Of a stretch of DNA of 10,354 nt, positions 1 to 5,574 are shown piece after piece. The stretch is from CAZYTO01 sp964650405 (GTDB lineage Bacteria; Acidobacteriota; Thermoanaerobaculia; Gp7-AA8): the NCBI GenBank assembly GCA_964650405.1, contig CAZYTO010000206.1, forward strand, positions 1-10,354. The letters run 5' to 3'. Each line of letters opens with the position of its first letter. Positions within the stretch are counted from its first letter, which is position 1. Made by a program: the position numbers and the translations under genes. The notes beneath the pieces were generated by a model. The model was not told the origin of the DNA, made no database searches, and saw only the letters and a program-made list of their open reading frames with translations.

Positions 1-934
1 TGATGTTCATGATGCCGATGGCACCGACGAAGAGGGCCAGGCCGGTGACGAAGAGGCCGGCCATGGCGATGCCCGCCTTCACCGGCTCGATCGTGCTGCG
101 CAGCCCTTCCTGTTCGTTGATGGAGAAGTCGTCCTTCTGCTCGGGAGCCAGGCCGCGCACGCGGCGCATGGCGCCGGTCAGCTCGCCCCGGGCCTGTTCC
201 ATGCGGCCTTTATCCTTAACCTTCACCCGGATGGACGTATCGAGCCGGTTGCTGAAGGCCTTCTGGAACGCGCCCAGCGGGACGACCACCTGGTTGTCGA
301 AACTGAACAAACCGAGGAACGTGCCCTGCTTGTCGTACACGCCGACCACGCGGAACGGGCTGCCGCCGATGATGACCGTTTTGTCGATGGAGGACTGGTT
401 GGGGAAGAGTGCATCCGCCACGTCGTAGCCGAGGATGCAGACGTTGCGGCCGGCGCGCGACTCGATGTCCGTCATGAAGCGCCCTTCCCGGAACTTCGCC
501 GTCGACGTCACCAGGAACTCCTCGGTCGTACCCTGCGTGAAGACGCTGTTCACCTGCAGGTTGCCGTACTTCACGATCCGGGACGTGTTCATCGTCGGCA
601 CGGCCGTGATGAGCTGGGAGTTCGGCGTGGCGGAGATGATGCGCTTCAGGTCTTCCGCGTAGTGCGACTCCATCCGCCGGCGGTTCCGGTAGTTCCACCA
701 GTCGTCGACGTGATGCCACGGCCACTTCTCGACGTAGAAGACGTCGTCGCCGATCACGGCCAGCGACCGCTCGAACCCGATCTCGATCCCGCTGATGGCC
801 GACCCCATGAGGGTCACCGCCACAATGCCGATGATCACCCCCAGGGCCGTGAGGATCGAGCGCATCTTGTGCACCCGGATCTGCCCGAATGCAATGCGGA
901 AGGATTCGACGAGGTCGGTGATGGCGTAGCGCAT
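1..934 (-). CDS. MacB-type ABC transporter permease, 3' end cut off by window edge
   Basis: This is the inner-membrane permease of a MacB/FtsX-family (type VII) ABC exporter; 311 residues are visible. The start ATG at 934-932 gives MRYAITDLVESFRIAFGQIR, followed by a first membrane helix (about residues 26-50, ILTALGVIIGIVAVTLMG). A long periplasmic MacB_PCD-like region follows, with the family signature GRNVCILGYDVADALFP around residues 163-178. The second helix (about 287-311) breaks off at GAIGIMNI, a typical MacB stretch. Two more helices are expected beyond the window. No ATPase domain precedes the permease, unlike E. coli MacB, so the ATP-binding subunit must be a separate protein, not seen here. 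The gene lies 89 bp downstream of the MacA-like gene on the same strand and probably shares its transcript. A Trp/Arg-rich segment (residues about 71-87, WPWHHVDDWWNYRNRRR) is unusual. Substrate unknown. Confidence 0.93.
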   Translation of the reverse strand, partial: MRYAITDLVESFRIAFGQIRVHKMRSILTALGVIIGIVAVTLMGSAISGIEIGFERSLAVIGDDVFYVEKWPWHHVDDWWNYRNRRRMESHYAEDLKRIISATPNSQLITAVPTMNTSRIVKYGNLQVNSVFTQGTTEEFLVTSTAKFREGRFMTDIESRAGRNVCILGYDVADALFPNQSSIDKTVIIGGSPFRVVGVYDKQGTFLGLFSFDNQVVVPLGAFQKAFSNRLDTSIRVKVKDKGRMEQARGELTGAMRRVRGLAPEQKDDFSINEQEGLRSTIEPVKAGIAMAGLFVTGLALFVGAIGIMNI

Positions 935-964
935 GATCTTCAGTTCATCCGCAAACAGCGAAAC

Positions 965-1026
965 ACGACTAAGCGACAGCGACTAAGCGACTAAACGAAT
1001 AAGCGAATAAGCGAATAAGCGACTCA
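965..1026 (+). repeat. Octamer repeat array, GCGAATAA family, between the adaptor and permease genes
   Basis: On the plus strand the spacer is built of 8-bp units: GCGACTAA (979-986 and 987-994), ACGAATAA (995-1002), GCGAATAA (1003-1010 and 1011-1018) and GCGACTCA (1019-1026), preceded by a 6-bp unit GCGACA (973-978) and a degenerate unit from 965. The array runs into the stop codon of the MacA-like gene (TGA as complement of 1024-1026). The same family recurs at 8491-8646. Function unknown; it is transcribed as part of the operon if the two genes are cotranscribed. Confidence 0.9.
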
Positions 1027-2364
1027 AGTCTTGCTCTTCTCGATCTCCACCACCGCCCCTTCCTTCAGGCGGCGGCTGACTGCGGTGTAGCTGCCGGAGA
1101 TGACTTCCTCGCCCGGCTTGAGGCCGTTCTTGATCTCGATGTAGGTGTTGTCGGCGATGCCGGTCTCGACGCGGCGCTGGTGGACCTTGTTCCCGTCCCG
1201 GACGAAGACGACGCGCAGGAGCTTCTCCCGCTCGGCGCGGGCCTTCTGCTTCTCCTGCTGTTCATTCGTGACGTTCGTGCTGTTGTCGCTCTTGTCCTGC
1301 GCAGCCTTCTCGGTCTTCTGCTTCTCCGCCTCCTCCGGGGAGAGCGTCGAGTCGCTGGCCCGGACGGTCACGCTCTGGATGGGGACGGTCACGGCGTTGG
1401 CCACAGTGCTCGTCTCCACGTCGGCCGTGGTGCTCATGCCGGGACGGAGGCGCACGTCATGGTCGTCTACGCGGATCTTCACCAGGAAGTTCGTGACCTC
1501 CTCCTGCGTGCCGGCGTTTTGCGTCGTGGCCGTGCTGGCGATCTCCCGCACCGTGCCGTTGATCTTGCGGTCGGGATAGGCGTCGACGGAGATGCGGGCG
1601 TGGTCGCCCACCTTCACGTTGATGACGTCGTTCTCGTTGACGTTGACCTGGGCCTCCATCACCGAGAGGTCGGCGATGCTCATGACGTTCGTGCCGGCGA
1701 ACTGGCTGGTGCCGACGACGCGCTCGCCGAGGCGGCTGTTGAGGGTGGTGATGGCCCCGCTGGAGGGAGCCACGATGGTGGTCTTGGAGAGCGATTCGCG
1801 GATCATCCGCAACGCTCCCTCGGCGCGCTGGATGTCGTACACCGACGACTGCTGCATGGCCTGGGCCGCTTCGTAGTTCGTCTGGGCCGCCTTGCGGTCC
1901 GTCTCGGAGAGGAGGTGCTGCTGGAAGAGATGCTGAGCCCGTTCGTAGTCCAGGCGCGCCTTCTCGAGCTGGGTCTTCTTCTCCTCGCTGGCCGCGCGCG
2001 CGCCGCTCAGGGCCGCTTCCTGCTCCTCGACCTGGGCGCGGTAGGTGTCGGGCTTGATGCGCAGCAGCAGCTCGCCTTTGTGGATGAGCTGCCCTTCCTT
2101 CACCGGCAGCTCGATGATCTCGCCCGAGACTTCCGGCGAGATGTTGACCAGCACTTCCGGCTGGATCTTGCCCGTGGCGGTGACGAGCTGGGTGATGTTC
2201 CGCGTCTCGGCCTTCTCGGTGGAGACGGGGATGGGCTTGACCCGCTTCTTGTTGATCACCGAGGCGGTGACGAGCCCCGCCACCGCGAGAATCACCACGG
2301 CGAAGATGATCAGCTTCTTTCGCGAGCGCTTCGGTGCGCCATTACCGTAAGAGACATCCGTCAT
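1024..2364 (-). CDS. MacA-like periplasmic adaptor (membrane fusion protein) of an ABC efflux system
   Basis: A 446-residue HlyD/MacA-family adaptor that would link the neighbouring MacB-like permease to an outer-membrane channel. It has a cytoplasmic basic N-terminus and one membrane anchor (about residues 18-37, LIIFAVVILAVAGLVTASVI). The first lipoyl half is at about 65-108 (VTATGKIQPE to LLLRIKPD). A heptad-rich alpha-hairpin coiled coil spans about 108-190, the second lipoyl half about 196-230 (VAPSSGAITTLNSRLGERV) and the beta-barrel about 236-315. The membrane-proximal domain (about 320-446) is interrupted by a charged, Glu/Lys/Gln-rich insert at about 337-383. The ATG at 2364-2362 is supported by an upstream AGGGAG on the coding strand (complement of 2375-2380). 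The stop lies inside an octamer repeat, and the permease follows after 89 bp. Substrate cannot be told from sequence; drugs, peptides, lipids or siderophores are all possible for this family. Confidence 0.95.
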   Translation of the reverse strand: MTDVSYGNGAPKRSRKKLIIFAVVILAVAGLVTASVINKKRVKPIPVSTEKAETRNITQLVTATGKIQPEVLVNISPEVSGEIIELPVKEGQLIHKGELLLRIKPDTYRAQVEEQEAALSGARAASEEKKTQLEKARLDYERAQHLFQQHLLSETDRKAAQTNYEAAQAMQQSSVYDIQRAEGALRMIRESLSKTTIVAPSSGAITTLNSRLGERVVGTSQFAGTNVMSIADLSVMEAQVNVNENDVINVKVGDHARISVDAYPDRKINGTVREIASTATTQNAGTQEEVTNFLVKIRVDDHDVRLRPGMSTTADVETSTVANAVTVPIQSVTVRASDSTLSPEEAEKQKTEKAAQDKSDNSTNVTNEQQEKQKARAEREKLLRVVFVRDGNKVHQRRVETGIADNTYIEIKNGLKPGEEVISGSYTAVSRRLKEGAVVEIEKSKT

Positions 2365-2539
2365 CGAAGTTCGACTCCCTCGCAGTTGGAAAACGGCTGG
2401 ACCGGACGAAAGTTGCAGGGGCGACTCAAAAAGATAGCAGCGCTGCGGAACGCAATCGCCGACTTATTTGTTACCATGCCTCCCTGCGGCGAATCCGAAC
2501 GCGCCGCACCGATCCAAAATTCGACCCTTACGTGCCCAT
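2365..2539. promoter_or_regulatory. Divergent intergenic region between the MacA-like and L,D-transpeptidase genes
   Basis: These 175 bp separate two divergent starts and must hold the promoters of both units, including that of the MacA/MacB-like operon. The only clear element is the AGGGAG Shine-Dalgarno of the adaptor (complement of 2375-2380). AT-richer patches (CTCAAAAAGATAG near 2425-2437, CTTATTTGTTACCAT near 2463-2477) could be core promoter parts, but I cannot assign -35/-10 boxes with confidence. No operator palindrome stands out. Confidence 0.4.
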
Positions 2540-3226
2540 ATGACGCGACTGCCTCTCTCTCTTTCCCTCGCGGCTGCGTTTGCCTGCGCGGTCCCCGTTC
2601 AGGCCGCCGGCAGCGCGTCCACGCACCCTTCCCGCCCGCTCGTCCGCTCCCTTCTCCGCCAGGCGCCCGGCCTCAGCGCCAACGCCCTGAAGCTGGCCCT
2701 CGACGCGGCCAGGAGCGCCCAGGAGCGGGGACTGGTAGCCCGCCGTGACCTGCTGACCGTCATCGACTACTCCATCCCCTCCTCCAAGCCGCGCCTTTTC
2801 GTCTTCGACCTCGGTGTCCGCAAGCTCCTCTTCCGCGAACTGTGCGCCCATGGCCGCAACAGCGGCGACAACATGGCCACGTACTTCTCCAATGACCCCG
2901 GCAGCCTCGCCTCCAGCGTCGGCCTCTTCGTGACCGATGAGCCGTACGTCGGCGGCAATGGCTACTCCCTCCGCCTCAAGGGCCTCGAGCAGGGGATCAA
3001 CGACATGGCCTGGAGCCGCATGATCGTCCTGCACGGCGCCGCCTACGTCAGCAAAGCCGCCATCCGGGCCCTCGGCCGCATCGGCCGGAGCTGGGGCTGC
3101 CCGGCCGTCCGCCCCCAGATCGCCCGCCGGCTGATCGACACGCTCCGCGGCGGCACCGCCCTCTTCGCCTACTACCCGGAGAAGAGCGGGTCGTCGAGCT
3201 CGAGCACCGCGCACGCGACGCGATAG
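2540..3226 (+). CDS. Secreted L,D-transpeptidase catalytic domain protein (YkuD_2 / PF13645 type)
   Basis: A 228-residue exported enzyme of the family annotated as murein L,D-transpeptidase catalytic domain proteins. It would act on peptidoglycan peptide stems (L,D-crosslinking or related acyl transfer) in the periplasm. The chosen ATG at 2540 gives a Sec signal peptide (MTRLPLSLSLAAAFACAVPVQAA, cleavage near residue 22-23). An upstream in-frame start at 2468 would bury that signal. After a short helical region come the domain hallmarks: FVFDL (87-91), YFSNDPGSLASSVGLFVT (115-132), GYSLRLKGLEQGIND (141-155), the catalytic-site His in VLHGAAYV (His165) and the nucleophile in GRSWGCPAV (Cys187). 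Length fits the family. The C-terminus ends in a Ser-rich tail. No strong Shine-Dalgarno precedes the start. It stands alone, divergent from the efflux genes. The specific reaction (crosslinking versus protein attachment) cannot be told. Confidence 0.9.
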   Translation: MTRLPLSLSLAAAFACAVPVQAAGSASTHPSRPLVRSLLRQAPGLSANALKLALDAARSAQERGLVARRDLLTVIDYSIPSSKPRLFVFDLGVRKLLFRELCAHGRNSGDNMATYFSNDPGSLASSVGLFVTDEPYVGGNGYSLRLKGLEQGINDMAWSRMIVLHGAAYVSKAAIRALGRIGRSWGCPAVRPQIARRLIDTLRGGTALFAYYPEKSGSSSSSTAHATR

Positions 3227-3244
3227 CTAAAGTTCACTCTGAGC

Positions 3245-3265
3245 GGGGGGTGCGGGCAGGGCGGG
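3245..3265 (+). other. G-quadruplex-type motif just after the L,D-transpeptidase stop
   Basis: Four G-runs with short loops (GGGGGG-TGC-GGG-CA-GGG-C-GGG) fit the classical G3+N1-7 quadruplex pattern on the coding strand, 18 bp after the stop codon. If transcribed it lies in the 3' untranslated region. Whether it folds or does anything is unknown; such motifs also occur by chance in high-GC DNA. Confidence 0.55.
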
Positions 3266-3367
3266 AGCGAAGAGTCAGAGCGAGGCACGTCCGTCAGTTG
3301 CAGGGGTTCACACTGAACTGGTTAACGGCGTTGTACCTGAACGAAGAAACGATCGACAGGGACGGGT

Positions 3368-3446
3368 CGCGCAGAGGACGCTGAGGGGAGGTGAGTATCT
3401 GAGTTTCTCCTCCGCGTCTCCGCGCCTCCGCGTGATGCTTTTTTTG
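3368..3446 (+). terminator. Imperfect dyad of CTCCGCGT octamers ending in T7; possible terminator or repeat element
   Basis: The right arm contains three tandem octamers, CTCCGCGT (3410-3417), CTCCGCGC (3418-3425) and CTCCGCGT (3426-3433). The left arm (about 3370-3390, GCAGAGGACGCTGAGGGGAG) is an imperfect reverse complement of about 3405-3424. The dyad is followed by GATGC and seven T (3440-3446). It could act as a terminator for the L,D-transpeptidase transcript, but the stem is imperfect, the T-run is not directly at the stem base and it lies over 140 bp after the stop. A dispersed repeat element is equally likely. Confidence 0.5.
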
Positions 3447-3563
3447 CTCGTAGAGCCCGAATCAACACTGGGAGCTTCGTCGTAGCGGGGGCAGAGGATG
3501 TGGCGTGCGTACACGAATGCGCCGCGTTCGCCGTCAGAACGAAAATCAGATCGGAGCGAACGG

Positions 3564-4754
3564 ATGAGAATCGCGTCCCTGCTCGCCTCGCTACTCGCGA
3601 TCACGGCTACCGCCGCCCTCGTCCCCACCAACGGCGGCCTGACCCTGCACGACACCTCGCTGCACGTGACCTGGCTGGCTGACGCCGACCTGGCGGCGAC
3701 ACCGGGCGGGCACTTCGGAGTAACGAAGATCATGCCGAACGGCGCGATGTCCTACCAGACGGCGCAGCAGTGGGTGGCCGCGCTGAATGCCATGGACGGC
3801 GGCACCGGCTACCTCGGCCACAACAACTGGCAGCTCCCCGCCACGCCGACCATCGATCCGACCTGCGGCGCAAAAGGCCCGCAGGGCAATTCGTTCGGCG
3901 TGGGCTGCACGAACAGCGCGATGGGGTCGCTGTTCTACACATCGCTGGGCCTGACCTACCCGAACACTGCAGTCCCGATTCCGTCCGCTACCACCGGTCC
4001 CTTCACGAACTTCCAGCCCTACCTCTACTGGACGGGCACCTCGGCCGGCGGCCAGGGATTTGCCACCTTCTCGTTCAACACGGGATGGGAGGGCGCCAAC
4101 GTCGACAAGCACTACATCTACGCCCTGCCCATGATCCCGGGCCGGCTGCCCGGCTCTCCGACGCCTGTCGGGACCGGCCTCCAGGCCAGCGCTGACGGCC
4201 TCACGGTCTACGACCCCGTTGCCGACGTGACCTGGCTGGCCAACGCCGACCTGGCCCGGACGCAGACGTTCGGCGCGCAGTGCACGAACGGCGACGGCAC
4301 GCCCTGCATCGCCGCGGACGGCTCGATGTCCCACACCACCGCCGTGGCCTGGATCAACGGCATGAACGCCGCCGTCTACCTCGGCCACGCGAACTGGCAG
4401 TTGCCCCTCATTCCGGCCAGCGAGTCGTCCTGCGGCTTCGGCTGCACGGGTGATCCGTTCGGCATTCTCTACTACACGCAGTTGCACCTGGCCCAGGGGA
4501 CGCCCGCCGTGCCCACGCCGAACGTCACCGCCGGCGGCTTCTCGCACCTGCAGCCGTACCTCTACTGGTCGTGCACCGCCGCGGAGGGAAGCAACGTCCT
4601 CTGCCAGTCCACCCCGCCCGCCCCGAACTTCGGCTGGAGCTTCTCCTTCGGCAACGGCTTCGAAGGCACCGACCTGATGGCCAACAACCTCTACGTGATG
4701 GTCTACTACCCCGATCCGCCGCCCTCGGAACACCGCCGGGCCGTGCGGCACTGA
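3564..4754 (+). CDS. Secreted protein with two tandem DUF1566 (Lcl C-terminal)-like domains
   Basis: A 396-residue exported protein of unknown role. ATG 3564 is chosen because GGAG lies 7 nt upstream (3553-3556) and a signal peptide follows at once (MRIASLLASLLAITATAALV); the longer frame from 3498 has a charged, non-signal N-terminus. The mature protein is two copies of one unit, about residues 25-193 and 212-383. Matched elements are GLTLHD/GLTVYD, VTWLADADLA/VTWLANADLA, AMSYQTAQQWVAALNAM/SMSHTTAVAWINGMNAA, YLGHNNWQLP/YLGHANWQLP, LFYTSLGL/LYYTQLHL, FQPYLYWTGT/LQPYLYWSCT and FSFNTGWEG/FSFGNGFEG. These match the DUF1566/Lcl C-terminal fold, found in surface or adhesion-related proteins (the legionella collagen-like protein is the namesake). 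No PEP-CTERM or LPXTG anchor is seen; the C-terminus is basic. Ligand unknown. It is convergent with the marC-like gene and probably monocistronic. Confidence 0.85.
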   Translation: MRIASLLASLLAITATAALVPTNGGLTLHDTSLHVTWLADADLAATPGGHFGVTKIMPNGAMSYQTAQQWVAALNAMDGGTGYLGHNNWQLPATPTIDPTCGAKGPQGNSFGVGCTNSAMGSLFYTSLGLTYPNTAVPIPSATTGPFTNFQPYLYWTGTSAGGQGFATFSFNTGWEGANVDKHYIYALPMIPGRLPGSPTPVGTGLQASADGLTVYDPVADVTWLANADLARTQTFGAQCTNGDGTPCIAADGSMSHTTAVAWINGMNAAVYLGHANWQLPLIPASESSCGFGCTGDPFGILYYTQLHLAQGTPAVPTPNVTAGGFSHLQPYLYWSCTAAEGSNVLCQSTPPAPNFGWSFSFGNGFEGTDLMANNLYVMVYYPDPPPSEHRRAVRH

Positions 4755-4820
4755 CGGTAGAACGCGTCGGGCTGACGGTAAGCGACGCGCAGCTCCGCGG
4801 CATGAGGCATGGCCTCGCCA
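4751..4820. other. Convergent intergenic gap with a 9-bp direct repeat and a 7-bp stem-loop
   Basis: CTGACGGTA occurs at 4751-4759 (containing the DUF1566 stop codon) and again at 4772-4780, 21 bp apart. Overlapping this, CGCGTCG (4763-4769) and CGACGCG (4783-4789) form a perfect 7-bp stem with a 13-nt loop. A second small hairpin is GAGGC/GCCTC (4804-4808 and 4812-4816). The place between two convergent stops suggests a bidirectional terminator, but there is no T-run on either strand, so an intrinsic terminator is not proven. Confidence 0.4.
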
Positions 4821-5486
4821 TCATGCGGTCTTCAGAATCTCCATGACGACCGGCTTGAGGCCGTTGATGATGAACTGGACGCCGATGGCGCCAAGGAGGA
4901 GGGCCATGATCTTGGCGAAGACAGTGCGTCCGCGGTCGCCCATGACGCGCGAGATGGGATGCGCGGCCAGGAGCACGACGTACGAGATGACGCCGGTGGC
5001 GGCGATGGCGGTGATGACGGCGAGCTTCTGCTCCCAGGTGTTGTAGAGGTTGACCAGGACCATCACCGAAGTGATCGCGCCCGGTCCGGAGAGGAGAGGA
5101 ATGGCCAGCGGCACGACCGCCACCGAGGCGGGGTCGATCTCGGCCTTGGCCACGTCGCTGTCTTCCATCCGTTTCTCGCCGCCGACGTTATCCGCGCGCC
5201 GGTCGTCGGAGATCAGGGCGCGCAGGGCGTTTACTAGGAAGAGGATGCCTCCCATGATCTGGAAGGCCTGGACGGTGATTCCGAAGAACTTGAAGAGGAA
5301 GTTGCCGGCCAGGAGAAAGGTGACCAGGACTGCCACCGAGGCGGCACCCGACACGAAGGCGATGCGCGCCCGCGTCTTGCGCGAGGCACCGTCGGTCAGG
5401 GCGATGAACGACGGTACGACGGCGAACGGATTCACCATCGACACGATCGCCGCAAAGGCGAGCAGGGCAACGCGGTAGAGCGGCAC
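4821..5486 (-). CDS. MarC family integral membrane protein
   Basis: A 221-residue MarC/YchE-family inner-membrane protein with about six hydrophobic helices. The hallmarks are the N-terminal VSMVNPFAVVPSFIALT (about residues 15-31) and the second-half motif VPLAIPLLSGPGAITSVMVL (about 125-144), reflecting the internal repeat of the family. A charged cytoplasmic or periplasmic linker with many Asp/Glu/Arg lies at about 93-118. The family was once linked to multiple antibiotic resistance, but that role was not upheld in E. coli; the function is unknown, and transport has been proposed. I chose GTG at 5486-5484 because the protein then begins directly with the first helix (LYRVALLAFAAIV). A further GTG at 5537-5535 would add 17 residues but lies within a heptamer repeat. 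Neither start has a clear Shine-Dalgarno. It is divergent from the channel gene and likely monocistronic. Confidence 0.9.
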   Translation of the reverse strand: MPLYRVALLAFAAIVSMVNPFAVVPSFIALTDGASRKTRARIAFVSGAASVAVLVTFLLAGNFLFKFFGITVQAFQIMGGILFLVNALRALISDDRRADNVGGEKRMEDSDVAKAEIDPASVAVVPLAIPLLSGPGAITSVMVLVNLYNTWEQKLAVITAIAATGVISYVVLLAAHPISRVMGDRGRTVFAKIMALLLGAIGVQFIINGLKPVVMEILKTA

Positions 5487-5533
5487 GCGCCGCGGATTGT
5501 ATGCCGGACGAAGAGAGCCGAATGCGCAACTAG

Positions 5534-5554
5534 GCACTCAGCACTCGGCACTCG
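5534..5554 (+). repeat. Three 7-bp GCACTC(A/G) units in the marC/channel divergent spacer
   Basis: GCACTCA (5534-5540), GCACTCG (5541-5547) and GCACTCG (5548-5554) stand in tandem within the 88-bp gap between the divergent marC-like and potassium channel genes. The spacer must carry both promoters, so the repeat sits within or beside them. No regulator can be named. Confidence 0.85.
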
Positions 5555-5574
5555 CGCTGCGTTAGCATGGCGCC

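Larger units (their letters stand above)
3227..3563. other. Gene-free stretch between the L,D-transpeptidase and DUF1566 genes
   Basis: These 337 bp contain no convincing gene. The open frame from 3308 to 3733 on the minus strand overlaps the real DUF1566 gene and has no recognisable domain, and codons upstream of 3564 in the DUF1566 frame lack signal-peptide character. The stretch holds a guanine-run motif at 3245-3265, an imperfect dyad with a T-run at 3368-3446, and the Shine-Dalgarno GGAG of the next gene at 3553-3556. The promoter of the DUF1566 gene should lie between about 3447 and 3550, but I see no clear boxes. Confidence 0.6.

Noticed and set aside
938..946. Two-codon open frame (ATG AAC TGA) just upstream of the permease start
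   Set aside because: Present on the minus strand, but too short to judge; likely chance.
216..994. Open frames on both strands (216-725 minus, 3-428, 435-662 and 662-994 plus) over the permease gene
   Set aside because: They lie in other frames across the clear MacB-type coding frame 934 to 1 and have no recognisable content.
2468..2539. Upstream start for the L,D-transpeptidase
   Set aside because: It would place 24 polar residues before an excellent signal peptide that begins at ATG 2540.
1180..2748. 522-residue open frame on the plus strand opposite the adaptor gene
   Set aside because: Leu/Arg/Gly-rich antisense shadow of the MacA-like gene that also runs through the divergent promoter region and into the L,D-transpeptidase gene.
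3498..3563. Upstream start for the DUF1566 protein
   Set aside because: The extra 22 residues are charged and precede a good signal peptide; GGAG is correctly placed for ATG 3564.
3591..4751. 386-residue open frame on the minus strand opposite the DUF1566 gene
   Set aside because: Antisense shadow; its internal periodicity only mirrors the domain duplication on the coding strand.
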